Shown: in pieces, positions 6,662 to 17,203 of the stretch
Numbering within the stretch: the first letter of the stretch is position 1
How the letters are laid out: each line of letters starts with the position of its first letter
NCBI GenBank assembly: GCA_007378985.1
Contig: VMHB01000002.1
Coordinates: 105,428 to 158,272, forward strand
From: Parcubacteria group bacterium Greene0714_7
GTDB taxonomy: Bacteria > Patescibacteriota > Minisyncoccia > Phycocordibacterales > Phycocordibacteraceae
DNA: 52,845 nucleotides
Direction of reading: 5' to 3'
Translations under genes and position numbers: made by a program
The notes under the pieces: generated by a model
What the model was told of the DNA's origin: nothing
Seen by the model: the letters and a program-made list of their open reading frames with translations, nothing else
Databases searched by the model: none

Positions 6662-8788
6662 ATGCAAAAAAAAGAATTCTCGACTGAGATTGGCGGGAAA
6701 AAATTAACCGCTACATTTACTGACCTTGCTGAGCAAGCGCATGGCAGTGTCATGGTTCGCTACGGTAACACCATAGTGTTTGCAACAGCGGTCATGAGTA
6801 AGAAAGAGCGCAATGACATCGATTATTTTCCCCTCACTGTTGAGTACGAAGAGAAGTTTTATGCGGCAGGCTCTATCTTAGGATCACAGTATATCCGCAG
6901 GGAAGGTAGGCCGTCTGAGGATGCCATTCTTTCTGGACGTGTCATTGACCGCACAGTGCGTCCACTCTTTGATAGCAATCTCCGCCAAGAAGTACAGGTG
7001 GTTACTACGGTACTTTCAATTGAAGAAGATGACCCAGATATTCTTGCAGTGAATGCTGCATCAATCGCTCTCGCTATTTCTCCAACCCCATGGAATGGTC
7101 CCGTATCTGCAGTGCGCATTGGACGAAAAAAGGGAACGACTGAATTTATCGTGAACCCTACCTATGCAATGAGAAATGCCGATGACGCAGAACTCGACTT
7201 ACTGGTGTGTGGTAAAGACGGCGTTGTCACTATGGTTGAGGTTGGCGCAAAAGAAGTCGATGAGGATGTACTCACCGCTGCACTAACGCGCGGAGTTGAA
7301 GAAATCGAAAAAATACAGAAATTCCAAAAAGAAATAATCACTGCTATGGGCAAGCAGAAAAAAATAGTACCTGTCCGTGTTGTTGATCCACAAATTCCTG
7401 AATTCTTTAAGGCAGTAGAGGGAGAATTTGGAAAAGCAGTCTTCTCAGGAGTCCCTGGTAAAGAGGCGATGGGGGAATTGAAAGATAGATTTTTGAAAAC
7501 CGTTGCTGAAACGGCTCCAGAAATAGTAAAAATGGCTGACTCATATTTTGAAGATCAGGTCGCAGAAGCAATGCGTACCCGCGCCATTGATAATAAAGAA
7601 CGCGTTGACGGTAGAGCCCTTGATGAACTCAGGCCGCTGTTCGCTGAGGCAGGTGGTTTTTCTCCAATACTTCACGGCTCAGGAATTTTCTATCGAGGCG
7701 GAACGCATGTTTTCTCAGCCCTCACCTTGGGTGGACCTGATGATTCACAAGTGGTGGATTCTATTGAAGGCAAGAAGGTAAAAAAGCACTTCATGCACCA
7801 CTACAATTTTCCTCCATTTTCAGTTGGAGAAACAGGACGCATGGGCGGTATGAATCGTCGCATGATTGGCCACGGCGCACTTGCAGAAAAAGCACTCTCA
7901 GCTGCTATTCCATCACGAGAAGTTTTTCCCTACACAATTCGTTTAGTGTCTGAAGCGCTCGCATCAAATGGTTCCACATCCATGGCTTCTGTGTGTGCAT
8001 CAACACTTGCACTCATGGATGGGGGAGTACCAATGACATCTCCTGTAGCTGGTATTGCTATGGGTGTCATGTACGATAGCCCAACTCGTTACGCAATAAT
8101 GACTGACATCCAAGGACCTGAGGACCACCATGGCGACATGGACTTTAAAGTAGCGGGTACAAAAAATGGAGTAACTGCAATTCAGCTCGATGTAAAAGTT
8201 GAAGGTGTACCAGTAGCAGTATTAGCAGAAGGACTTATTGCGGCAAAAAAGGCGCGCCTGAGTATTCTTGAAGTTATGGCAGGTGCAATTGCACAGCCTC
8301 GTAAAGATATTTCGCCACGCGCACCAAAAATAGTTTCTATCTCAATTCCTGTCGACATGATCGGTATGGTCATCGGTCCACAAGGAAAGAATATTAGAAA
8401 AATCGAAGAAGAAACTGGTGTTGCCTCAGTGACGATAGAAGATGACGGCACAGTATTTCTTACAGGACTCGCCGATGCACCAGAGAAGGCTGCTCAAATC
8501 ATCCGCGACATGACGCGAGTATTCAAAGTCGGCGACATTATTGAAGGACCAGTTACTCGTCTCATGAACTTCGGCGCATTCATAAAACTCAGTGCTAAAG
8601 CTGAGGGGTTGGTGCATATTTCTGAAGTTGCACCATTTAGAATAGCGACAGTAGACGAAGCATTTAAAGTCGGAGACATTGTAAAAGTAGTAGTAAAAGA
8701 AGTAGACGATCAAGGGCGCGTGAATCTCTCAATAAAAATGATTGATCCAGAGTTTGCAACACGAAAAGGACTGAAACCAGCTGCATAG
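6662..8788 (+). CDS. pnp: Polynucleotide phosphorylase
   Basis: Two RNase PH domains plus KH (GMVIGPQGKNIRKIEEETG) and S1 (GDIIEGPVTRLMNFGAFI). Confidence 0.97.
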   Translation: MQKKEFSTEIGGKKLTATFTDLAEQAHGSVMVRYGNTIVFATAVMSKKERNDIDYFPLTVEYEEKFYAAGSILGSQYIRREGRPSEDAILSGRVIDRTVRPLFDSNLRQEVQVVTTVLSIEEDDPDILAVNAASIALAISPTPWNGPVSAVRIGRKKGTTEFIVNPTYAMRNADDAELDLLVCGKDGVVTMVEVGAKEVDEDVLTAALTRGVEEIEKIQKFQKEIITAMGKQKKIVPVRVVDPQIPEFFKAVEGEFGKAVFSGVPGKEAMGELKDRFLKTVAETAPEIVKMADSYFEDQVAEAMRTRAIDNKERVDGRALDELRPLFAEAGGFSPILHGSGIFYRGGTHVFSALTLGGPDDSQVVDSIEGKKVKKHFMHHYNFPPFSVGETGRMGGMNRRMIGHGALAEKALSAAIPSREVFPYTIRLVSEALASNGSTSMASVCASTLALMDGGVPMTSPVAGIAMGVMYDSPTRYAIMTDIQGPEDHHGDMDFKVAGTKNGVTAIQLDVKVEGVPVAVLAEGLIAAKKARLSILEVMAGAIAQPRKDISPRAPKIVSISIPVDMIGMVIGPQGKNIRKIEEETGVASVTIEDDGTVFLTGLADAPEKAAQIIRDMTRVFKVGDIIEGPVTRLMNFGAFIKLSAKAEGLVHISEVAPFRIATVDEAFKVGDIVKVVVKEVDDQGRVNLSIKMIDPEFATRKGLKPAA

Positions 8789-8823
8789 AACACAAGGAAG
8801 GAAGGGTTAGGTGGGGGGTTACA

Positions 8824-10116
8824 ATGATAGACGAAATGGAAATAGACGAGGAGAACAAAAAAGCACTTGTCGACAACACTCTTCCATCTAAAGACGAGCT
8901 TCTATTGACTGCGCCGACACAGGAACCTCACTCCTTAATGGTGGTGGGTACTGCGACAAAAACTACCACTCCACCTAAACCACTCCCTGTCATTGAAAAA
9001 AATGTAGAGAAGCCGATAATGCAGGCGCCTTCATTACCGAAATTTAAAACAGTAGAAGCATTAGCAAAAGCGGTAAGTTCTTTGTATACAGGCAATGCGG
9101 TAGTTGAAGCAACGAAGAAAATTTTTCCTGTTGCAAAAGTTGAAAAAGAAATCGAAAAGCCCACCTTACAATCTACGCCTGCCGCAAATCCTTTTGAAAG
9201 AAGCGCTCGTGAGATAGGTCTCGAGGAAGAGCCAGTGAGGGAGAAAAACCCACCACCAGAAATTAACGCAATAAAACAATCCACTGAGACCGATACCGGG
9301 CTTCCTCGTGTGCGTACCTATGCAAACGACATCAGCACTGAAATCAGAAAACGAAACACCACACTCACTTCAATTGTGGGAGCAGAACAACAGCGAACAA
9401 TAACCGAAGGTCCCTACGAAGATACTGTGGCAATAACCAAACGCGCTAACCGCATGCGAATGTTTTTAATAGGATCAGTTTTTCTTACCGCCATTGGAAT
9501 ACTGAGTCTCGGCGCAGCGTTCGTTTTTAATAAACAAACAAACATAGCTACATCGGAGCGATTACTCATACCTGCAAATCATTCAAGAGCGGTAGAGTAC
9601 TCACCCGAGGAAGCCCTACCTATCACTCTCGGAAAAATAAAAGACTCCGCAACACTCAACCTTGGGGAAGTGGAGGCATTTATTATTACTAAAAACGGCA
9701 TTCCCCTTGGCACAGACGACATCCTCGGTCTTTTTGGTGCACCAAATGAACTAGTGCGAAACGCACGAGGCGTCATGGTTGGTGTACATGCATTTGATCG
9801 CAACCAACCATTTATTTTAATCACGGTGTCTGCATACGATCATGCATTCGATGCAATGCTCTCATGGGAAACTCGTATGAATGAAGGATTGGGGAATTTC
9901 TTCAGGCCGTCATCGCTTGCTCCCGCAAGCATCGCATCTACTCCTCCTGCACTCATATTCACTGACCGTACTATTAAAAATACTGATGTCCGAGAAAGTC
10001 AGTTGGAGTGGCACATTATGTATGCCTTCCTTCGCCCAGACCTCATTCTCATCACCACAAATGAAAGCACGCTTCGTGAGGTAATAACTCGACTTTCACT
10101 GCAAAGCAGTAAGTAA
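8824..10116 (+). CDS. Uncharacterised single-TM protein
   Basis: Long ORF; disordered N-terminus; TM MFLIGSVFLTAIGILSLGAAFVF; soluble C-terminal domain. Confidence 0.7.
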   Translation: MIDEMEIDEENKKALVDNTLPSKDELLLTAPTQEPHSLMVVGTATKTTTPPKPLPVIEKNVEKPIMQAPSLPKFKTVEALAKAVSSLYTGNAVVEATKKIFPVAKVEKEIEKPTLQSTPAANPFERSAREIGLEEEPVREKNPPPEINAIKQSTETDTGLPRVRTYANDISTEIRKRNTTLTSIVGAEQQRTITEGPYEDTVAITKRANRMRMFLIGSVFLTAIGILSLGAAFVFNKQTNIATSERLLIPANHSRAVEYSPEEALPITLGKIKDSATLNLGEVEAFIITKNGIPLGTDDILGLFGAPNELVRNARGVMVGVHAFDRNQPFILITVSAYDHAFDAMLSWETRMNEGLGNFFRPSSLAPASIASTPPALIFTDRTIKNTDVRESQLEWHIMYAFLRPDLILITTNESTLREVITRLSLQSSK

Positions 10117-10118
10117 GA

Positions 10119-10185
10119 AGGTGCTAGGTTTCAGCTTCTAGGGAGAGGTTTGAAGCTGACAGCTGGAACCTGACACCTGTGACCT
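10119..10185. repeat. Heptad-family inverted repeat (HR3)
   Basis: AGGTGCT AGGTTTC AGCTTCT ... inverted AGCTGAC AGCTGGA ACCTGAC ACCTGTG. Confidence 0.7.
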
Positions 10186-10205
10186 GTCTATGTTAGGATA
10201 CCCGC

Positions 10206-10574
10206 ATGCTCACACAAAATGACCTCGTAAAATTTAAGAAATTACTTGAAGAGGAGAAGGTACTCCTTGAAACTGAGCTTTCTGAGCTTGGGAGTAGAAA
10301 CCCTTCAAACGCATCGGACTGGGTACCTGTCAAACCTGCAGGAGATGAGTTTGGTGCTGATCGAAATGACAATGCCGACATCATTGAAGACATGCAGGAT
10401 AACAATGCGGCTCTCAATGAACTCGAAGGCAGATTGAATCAAGTTATGAATGCGCTTTTAAAAATCACAGAAGGCACCTACGGCACTTGTGAAATTTCTG
10501 GTGAAGCGATTGAAATGGATCGTCTCGAAGCAAACCCAGCTGCTCCCACCTGCAAAAAGCACATGCGTGCGTAG
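10206..10574 (+). CDS. DksA/TraR family protein with a degenerate zinc finger
   Basis: GTYGTCEISGEAIEMDRLEANPAAPTCKKH; coiled-coil N-terminus. Confidence 0.85.
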   Translation: MLTQNDLVKFKKLLEEEKVLLETELSELGSRNPSNASDWVPVKPAGDEFGADRNDNADIIEDMQDNNAALNELEGRLNQVMNALLKITEGTYGTCEISGEAIEMDRLEANPAAPTCKKHMRA

Positions 10575-10633
10575 GCAGAATAAAACGTAGAGGTTAGCGA
10601 ACAGAGTATAGAGTTTAAAATACAGTGCACCTT

Positions 10634-10669
10634 TACCGCACTACCCCGATTAATCGGGGTAGTGCGGTA
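10634..10669. terminator. 36-nt perfect palindrome
   Basis: TACCGCACTACCCCGATTAATCGGGGTAGTGCGGTA. Confidence 0.5.
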
Positions 10670-10726
10670 CTCGTGTTGTAAGTGATTTAATGCTGACAGT
10701 ATGAAATGCCTGCTATCATGCTCACT

Positions 10727-12229
10727 ATGTTTGCGCGCGTGTATAGCGTTCAGCCTGGATTTCCTCACTCTGAAGTTGTTACCGTGGAAGCAGATGTCAC
10801 TGAAAAAACACTGTATGCGTTTTCAGTTGTAGGTCTCGCGGATAAAGCCGTTGAAGAAGCGCGTGACCGACTCTCCGCTGCCATAAAACATTCTGGTTTT
10901 AAATCACCGAAGACATTCAATCACAAAATAGTTATCTCACTTGCCCCCGCTGGACTTAAAAAGGAAGGGGCAGTTTTTGATTTACCTATGGCGCTTTCAT
11001 ATCTCCTGTCCGCCGAAGAAATTTCATTCGACCCTACAAAAACAGCATTCTTGGGAGAATTAGCACTCGATGGAACACTTCGAGAGATTCGAGGAATCTT
11101 ACCGGCAACCCTAACTGCAAAAGCAAAAGGGTTCACCGCTATAGTTGTTCCTGAAAAAAACGCGCGTGAAGCTGCTCTCGTTGCCGGCATCTCCGTTTTT
11201 GGGGCAACATCACTTCGAGAAGTAATTGAGCACATTACAGAGAAAAAAGAGTTGCAGGAAACTCCGCATCATGCAGGAGAAAATGTTGAAAGTGAACTTC
11301 CACAGGTAGATATTGCAGATATAAAAGGACAGGAGACTGCAAAGCGCGGGCTTGAAATTGCTGCAGCGGGTAGACACAATATTGCCTTTGTGGGACCACC
11401 TGGCACAGGGAAGACAATGCTCACCCATGCACTTGCGGGAATACTCCCACCACTATCTTTTGAAGAGGCCGTGGAGGTAACAGCAATCCATTCAGTTGCA
11501 GGTACTCTTACAGAAACACTCATACGCTTTGCTCCTATCCGGGCACCGCACCACACTTCATCGTATGTCGCACTCGTGGGCGGAGGTAACGCACTTCGTC
11601 CAGGAGAAATAACACTCGCACATCGCGGTGTTCTTTTCCTTGATGAATTTCCTGAATTTGATAGGCGAACACTTGAGGCACTCAGGGAACCTTTGGAAAA
11701 TCGCGCAATAACAATATCTAGAGCCATCGGTTCAACAACATTCCCAGCAAACATCATGTTAGTGGCGGCAATGAATCCACCAGAAAATAATGCCGACCCG
11801 CGAGAGATGGCGCGTTTTCAAAAAAAGCTTTCCGGTGCCATTGTTGATCGCATTGATGTGTGGATTGATGTCCCACATGTACCCCACGAAAAACTTGGGA
11901 GTAAAAACGAATCTGAAAAATCATTTACGGTACGGGAGCGTATTATGAGCGCCAGAGAAAAACAAATCGCACGGTCTAAAAAATTAAAACTGCGTACTCA
12001 TACAAACAGTGAGCTCCCCTCAAAGGTTCTTGACGAACGAGCGGGTATTTCTGTTGACGCACAAAATACCCTCACTGGTGCTGCAAAAAATCTCAAACTT
12101 TCACCTCGTTCGTATCATCGAGTCCTTCGACTGGCACGCACAATTGCTGACCTTGGAAATTCTGAACTCGTTGGCCCGGAGCATGTGCTTGAAGCACTCC
12201 AATACCGTCCACGCATTTTACGTACGTAG
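10727..12229 (+). CDS. YifB/ComM family Mg-chelatase-like AAA+ ATPase
   Basis: FARVYSVQPGFPHSEVVTVEADV, Walker A GPPGTGKTML, RAPHHTSS, LFLDEFPEF. Confidence 0.93.
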   Translation: MFARVYSVQPGFPHSEVVTVEADVTEKTLYAFSVVGLADKAVEEARDRLSAAIKHSGFKSPKTFNHKIVISLAPAGLKKEGAVFDLPMALSYLLSAEEISFDPTKTAFLGELALDGTLREIRGILPATLTAKAKGFTAIVVPEKNAREAALVAGISVFGATSLREVIEHITEKKELQETPHHAGENVESELPQVDIADIKGQETAKRGLEIAAAGRHNIAFVGPPGTGKTMLTHALAGILPPLSFEEAVEVTAIHSVAGTLTETLIRFAPIRAPHHTSSYVALVGGGNALRPGEITLAHRGVLFLDEFPEFDRRTLEALREPLENRAITISRAIGSTTFPANIMLVAAMNPPENNADPREMARFQKKLSGAIVDRIDVWIDVPHVPHEKLGSKNESEKSFTVRERIMSAREKQIARSKKLKLRTHTNSELPSKVLDERAGISVDAQNTLTGAAKNLKLSPRSYHRVLRLARTIADLGNSELVGPEHVLEALQYRPRILRT

Positions 12230-12258
12230 ACGATAGCAAACAAGGTTACAATACAGGC

Positions 12259-13056
12259 ATGGCGGAAGGATCAAAAAGTAACATGTTTTCGATTTTCGGT
12301 GGCAAGAAACGCATACCGAGAGACTCCTATAAATCCTACCTTGCTTGGGCAATTGCCGTAGACGCAGCACTCTTTTGGCTTCCTGGGGCAGGTGATTTCT
12401 TTATTCTATATTGCCGTGGCATGTGGTGGCTTAATGGATACAACACTGACAAAATGATGGCCGAAACACTACTGAATGCAGCAGGAGAACTACTTCCATT
12501 CGTGCCATGCTCAACATCGTTCGTATTTATTTCATATCGCATTAACAAAGCAAACACCGAGCCATTAGCTGGAGAAGAAAGCGAAGGAAAATCGAGAACG
12601 GAAGAGGCTGAGGGGAAAGCCATTCGTGCACTCCAAGGGAAAAATCCTGGAACACAAAGTGGTGGACCAGAAAAACAAGCGACTCCAGAAAAGAGTGGCG
12701 GTCCTGAAAATAGAGCGGGTGGGGCAGGTGGAAATCGAGACGCTGAGCACTTAGTAAATAAAGATAGCGGCCGCCCGCAAAGTCAGTCATTAAAAGAGAC
12801 TCCGAATAAAAGTACTCCGACATCAAATAAATCAGTCGACGGTGTCAACCCGCAGAAAAAAAATGAGCCTGTACAAAAGCCTGCTTACCAGCCAACACAA
12901 CCCGCTTTCAGGCGACCCCCTGCAAATGACAATGCACCAACAGAAGCACCGGAGTCAGAGGAGTTACCTGATGCTGACATAGAAGAACCTGAACAAACAG
13001 ACACTCCAAACAACGATGAGGGAGAATTTTTTGATAACGCAAGGCGCGTTGCTTAA
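12259..13056 (+). CDS. Uncharacterised membrane protein with long low-complexity tail
   Basis: Conserved-looking hydrophobic N-terminal half, then K/P/E/N-rich tail. Confidence 0.65.
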   Translation: MAEGSKSNMFSIFGGKKRIPRDSYKSYLAWAIAVDAALFWLPGAGDFFILYCRGMWWLNGYNTDKMMAETLLNAAGELLPFVPCSTSFVFISYRINKANTEPLAGEESEGKSRTEEAEGKAIRALQGKNPGTQSGGPEKQATPEKSGGPENRAGGAGGNRDAEHLVNKDSGRPQSQSLKETPNKSTPTSNKSVDGVNPQKKNEPVQKPAYQPTQPAFRRPPANDNAPTEAPESEELPDADIEEPEQTDTPNNDEGEFFDNARRVA

Positions 13057-13111
13057 AATTTAAAAAGGATTTGTGGCACCTAAAACACGTCCTGCGTGTT
13101 TGGGCGAACTC

Positions 13112-14284
13112 CTAGAATGGGTTACTAGCACCACGAATCTCAAAGTGAAGGTGTGCGCCTGTTGAGCGACCAGTGTTACCCGAAAGACCAATCACCTGCC
13201 CCTGAACCACTGATGCGCCTGCAGACACCTCTGTTTTGGACAGGTGACCGTACACCGTTTGCGTTCCATTTGAACACTGAATAACAATGTAATCGCCGTA
13301 TCCTCCGTTCCAACCTGAGTCTCTACTTACCAGAACCGTACCGGGGCATGATGCCATAACCGATGTCCCAATTGGAACACTAATATCAACTCCGTTATAA
13401 CCGTGGAGGCCTTGAGACTTTCTACCGCCAATGAGAGGGCGAAGGTAATAACCTTCAACTACAGGCCCTCCTGCGCCACGAATAAGCTTTGAGTTGCCTG
13501 CCGATGTTGGAGTGGAAGATTTTGTTACCAGTGGGGCATCAACACCGTCAGGAATAACGATTGAGTCACCAACTGCCAACTTTGCTCCTGCGGATAAGCT
13601 ATTAAAGTCTAGTACCTCTTGCATGTCGCCCTTATACTTCTTAACAATAGACACAAGCGTTTCGCCTTTTAAGACAACATGCTCGACTCCAGTAACAGGG
13701 AGAATAACGAGTGTATCTCCAGGACGAACTGATTTAGCGTTTGTCAGGTTGTTTGCCCAAAGAATGGTGTTCGGAGAAACACGAAACATCGCGGCTATTT
13801 CTGAAAGAGAATCTCCTTCACGAACGACATATATTGAAATCTGATTTGAGTGTGGTTTCTGATCTTGTATGTCAGCGAGAGTCCCCTCTGGTCCAGTTTC
13901 GGGGACAAGAGCCACTCCTCCAACTATAGTTATATCCCCACCACCCTTTGCCGGATTCGGATCTACATTCACCGCCGCCCGAAGAGCGGGAGTTTTTGAA
14001 GCAGAAAAGGCTGTAATAAAAGGGGTCTCTGATACGGCAGAAGATAGGGGAGCAAAAAAATCCGACAATGAAGAGAAGAAGGAAGCATGAGCTTCTTTAA
14101 ATGTACCGAGGCACGAAAAAAGGACTATGACGACAATGAAAGCCGAAGCAAACTTTCTTTGTGTAGCTCGGGAACCTGCATATGCAATGTCGCGGGCGTT
14201 GTTCTCTTTTGTTTTTATATGTAATCCCCACTCAGGGTAGCCAACAGGTGTTTCAAGTAAAATGGCTCCATTAAGCCAAAACAA
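13112..14284 (-). CDS. LysM-containing M23 family peptidase
   Basis: Two LysM modules (VREGDSLSEIAAMFRVSPNTILWANN; VLKGETLVSIVKKYKGDMQEVLDFN) and M23 motifs GYNGVDISVPIGT, TGAHLHFEIR; exact start uncertain. Confidence 0.88.
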   Translation of the reverse strand: MFWLNGAILLETPVGYPEWGLHIKTKENNARDIAYAGSRATQRKFASAFIVVIVLFSCLGTFKEAHASFFSSLSDFFAPLSSAVSETPFITAFSASKTPALRAAVNVDPNPAKGGGDITIVGGVALVPETGPEGTLADIQDQKPHSNQISIYVVREGDSLSEIAAMFRVSPNTILWANNLTNAKSVRPGDTLVILPVTGVEHVVLKGETLVSIVKKYKGDMQEVLDFNSLSAGAKLAVGDSIVIPDGVDAPLVTKSSTPTSAGNSKLIRGAGGPVVEGYYLRPLIGGRKSQGLHGYNGVDISVPIGTSVMASCPGTVLVSRDSGWNGGYGDYIVIQCSNGTQTVYGHLSKTEVSAGASVVQGQVIGLSGNTGRSTGAHLHFEIRGASNPF

Positions 14285-14485
14285 GAAGCGCGGACGAACG
14301 GTCGTTTAGTAACTATACCGAGCTGAAAATTGAAGTCAATCGTCTTAAAAGGCTTCGGGGGACAACAAAAAATGCCACAAAAATTGACAAATGCTGGTAA
14401 AAATATCGAAATAAATACACTGGGGGCATGGTCCCGATTCAATCCTCAGGTCTATTTTGCCACCCTACTGTTATAGTGGGTTTCT

Positions 14486-16417
14486 GTGGACCACCTTAAA
14501 CACCTAAATGAAGCCCAAAAGAAAGCGGTTCTGCATTCCAAGGGGGCACTCCTTATATTGGCAGGGGCAGGGGCAGGAAAAACGAGGGTTATTGTGCACC
14601 GCATAGCTGAAATCATCCGCGAAGGTACCGCACCGCAACGCATTTTGGCAGTTACATTCACCAATAAGGCAGCTAGGGAGATGAAAGAGCGTGTCTCCCA
14701 CCTTATAAAGACAGATTTGGTTCTTTCTCCATATGACACCCCAAGACACGACCCTTTTATAGGCACATTTCATAGGCTCTCCTTGGAAATAATAAAAACA
14801 TTCCATGGTGCAGTAGGGTTGCCAGCGCGTTTCACTATTTATGACCGTGCAGATTCTACCCGCGCTATGAGGGAAGCTATCACCGCAGCTGGCTTCGACC
14901 CAAAACAGCTAGAGCCTCGCAAAGTAATTTCTATAATGAGCAGAAAGAAAGGGGAGGCCATAGGGCAGAGAGAATTTCAGAATGAACATGCATCCTCATA
15001 TATTGATGAAGCGGTTGGAGAAGTTTGGGGACGCTACGAAGCTATTTTGAAAAAAGAAAAAGCACTCGATTTTGATGACATCCTCCTTACAGCGCACTGG
15101 CTTCTTACTAACCACCTCCCTGCGCGAGAACACTTCCAGAATGCCTGGGACTACATTCACGTTGATGAGTACCAAGACACCAACCGCGTGCAGTATGAAA
15201 TTGTAAAATTACTAAGCGAGCGCCATGGCAATATCGCGGCTGTTGGTGATGTCGATCAAAACATTTATAGCTGGCGAGGAGCTTCCATTGAACACATTAT
15301 GAATTTTGAAAAAGCATTTCCAAATGCAGAAATCATTTTACTCACGGAAAACTACCGTTCCACCAAAACAATTTTATCTGCTGCAAACGATGCAATAGCA
15401 AAAAATGTAAATCGCCGAGACAAAGAATTGCACACAAAGAATGAAGATGGAGAAAAAATACAGGTGGCAGGATTTGCAGATGAAAATGAAGAATCAAACT
15501 TTATTGCACGTGAAGCGCGAAATTTGATAGGGAAAGGGCTTCGTGCAGAAGATATTGCAGTTTTGTATCGCGCAAACTTTCAATCGAGAGTATTGGAAGA
15601 AGGATTTTTGCGAGCCGGAGTTCCATACCAAGTTCTTGGCACTCGATTTTTTGAACGCAAAGAAGTGAAAGATGCACTCTCCTATTTGCGCGCAGCCCTG
15701 AATCCTGACTCTGCAGCCGATATAACACGCGCAATTGCAACGCCGTCTCGTGGCATTGGTAAGGTCACACTCGCAAAAATAATTAATCATCAAGAAGAAA
15801 ACCTTCCTGCTTCAGCAAAAGAAAAAATACACCTCTTTCGTCAAACACTTTCTCGCATCGCAAAAGCCATAGAGGAAAAAAGCGCATCAGAAGCAGTATA
15901 TTTTGCTCTCACCGAAAGTGGCATGTGGCGTTTGTATTCTGAAAAAAATGCCGAGGATGCAGAGAGACTTGAAAACCTAAAAGAGCTCGTTACTGTTGCT
16001 ACAAAATACGACACGCTTCCACTGGGAACTGGTATTGAACGCCTTATAGAAGAAGCCGTACTACAGTCAGATCAAGATGAACTAGAAAAACCTGCATCTG
16101 GCGTGAAGTTAATGACCGTACACGCCGCAAAAGGTTTAGAGTTTAGTGTTGTCTTTATTGCTGGCTTAGAAGAAGGGTTATTTCCTCATGAGCGAGATGG
16201 TGCAGACGGCGTAGACACTGAAGAAGAGCGACGACTTTTTTATGTTGCTCTCACACGCGCAAAAAGTCTTGTATACACAACCTATGCGCGAACGCGTCGA
16301 ATATTTGGCACACGCTCGGAAAATATGCCTTCAGTTTTCATTACTGAGCTCGATCCCGAGTATCGCGATGTGGTAGTGTTTCCTTTCTGGAATGATGAAA
16401 TCCCCTCGATCACCTAA
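14486..16417 (+). CDS. UvrD/PcrA/Rep family DNA helicase
   Basis: LAGAGAGKTRVI, VDEYQDTN, GDVDQNIYSWRGA, LTVHAAKGLEF, YVALTRAK; GTG start. Confidence 0.95.
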   Translation: MDHLKHLNEAQKKAVLHSKGALLILAGAGAGKTRVIVHRIAEIIREGTAPQRILAVTFTNKAAREMKERVSHLIKTDLVLSPYDTPRHDPFIGTFHRLSLEIIKTFHGAVGLPARFTIYDRADSTRAMREAITAAGFDPKQLEPRKVISIMSRKKGEAIGQREFQNEHASSYIDEAVGEVWGRYEAILKKEKALDFDDILLTAHWLLTNHLPAREHFQNAWDYIHVDEYQDTNRVQYEIVKLLSERHGNIAAVGDVDQNIYSWRGASIEHIMNFEKAFPNAEIILLTENYRSTKTILSAANDAIAKNVNRRDKELHTKNEDGEKIQVAGFADENEESNFIAREARNLIGKGLRAEDIAVLYRANFQSRVLEEGFLRAGVPYQVLGTRFFERKEVKDALSYLRAALNPDSAADITRAIATPSRGIGKVTLAKIINHQEENLPASAKEKIHLFRQTLSRIAKAIEEKSASEAVYFALTESGMWRLYSEKNAEDAERLENLKELVTVATKYDTLPLGTGIERLIEEAVLQSDQDELEKPASGVKLMTVHAAKGLEFSVVFIAGLEEGLFPHERDGADGVDTEEERRLFYVALTRAKSLVYTTYARTRRIFGTRSENMPSVFITELDPEYRDVVVFPFWNDEIPSIT

Positions 16418-17198
16418 AGCGCGCCGAGGTGCAAAACTCGGACAACATCTACTCACTAATGTTGGCATTGCCCGTGCTGTAGCTGTTGCTGCAAATGTTA
16501 CCCATGGAGACAGGGTGCTTGAGATAGGGCCAGGGAAAGGGATGCTCACCAAAGAAATACTTTCACTTGGAGGAATAGTAACCGCAGTTGAAAAAGATCC
16601 GGCAATGGTTTCGGTGCTCAAAGAAAAATTTACTGACGAACTTAGTTCGGGTTTACTGACACTGATTGAGGGCGATGCTCGCGACTATACGCCTGATAAA
16701 GTATTTCCAAAAGGCGCATACAAAATTGCCGCAAATATTCCGTACTACATCACAGGAGAATTAATTCGCTCATGCTTAACTGCAAAAAATAAACCTATCT
16801 CGCTTGCACTTCTGGTACAAAAAGAAGTTGCGGAAAGAATTGCACGAGGTAAAAAAGAAAGTATTCTTTCGCTCTCCGTAAAAGCATATGGCACTCCAAA
16901 ATATATAAAAACAGTTTCTCGAGGAAGCTTCAATCCACCACCATCAGTTGATTCAGCGATACTTGCCGTGTATGACATTTCAAATAAAAATTTCAAAAAG
17001 ATTGAGGAGGAAGATTTTTTCCGCATCGTAAAAGCAGGTTTCGCACAGAAAAGGAAAACGCTCGCAGGAAACCTAAGAAAAATACTTGGTGTTAATTCAG
17101 GAGAGGCTCTTGAGCGAGTTGGTATCCCTGAAAAAGCTCGTGCCGAAGATATCACTCTAGATCAGTGGTTTGCTCTCACAAAATATTTAGCGCAGTAA
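16392..17198 (+). CDS. rsmA: 16S rRNA (adenine(1518)-N6/adenine(1519)-N6)-dimethyltransferase
   Basis: LGQHLLTNVGIA, VLEIGPGKGMLT, AANIPYYI; overlaps the uvrD-like 3' end by 26 nt. Confidence 0.93.
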   Translation: MMKSPRSPKARRGAKLGQHLLTNVGIARAVAVAANVTHGDRVLEIGPGKGMLTKEILSLGGIVTAVEKDPAMVSVLKEKFTDELSSGLLTLIEGDARDYTPDKVFPKGAYKIAANIPYYITGELIRSCLTAKNKPISLALLVQKEVAERIARGKKESILSLSVKAYGTPKYIKTVSRGSFNPPPSVDSAILAVYDISNKNFKKIEEEDFFRIVKAGFAQKRKTLAGNLRKILGVNSGEALERVGIPEKARAEDITLDQWFALTKYLAQ

Positions 17199-17203
17199 AA
17201 AAA

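Noticed and set aside
10921-11757. Minus-strand ORFs inside yifB
   Set aside because: Fully antisense to a well-supported AAA+ ATPase gene; Ser/Arg-rich shadow ORFs.
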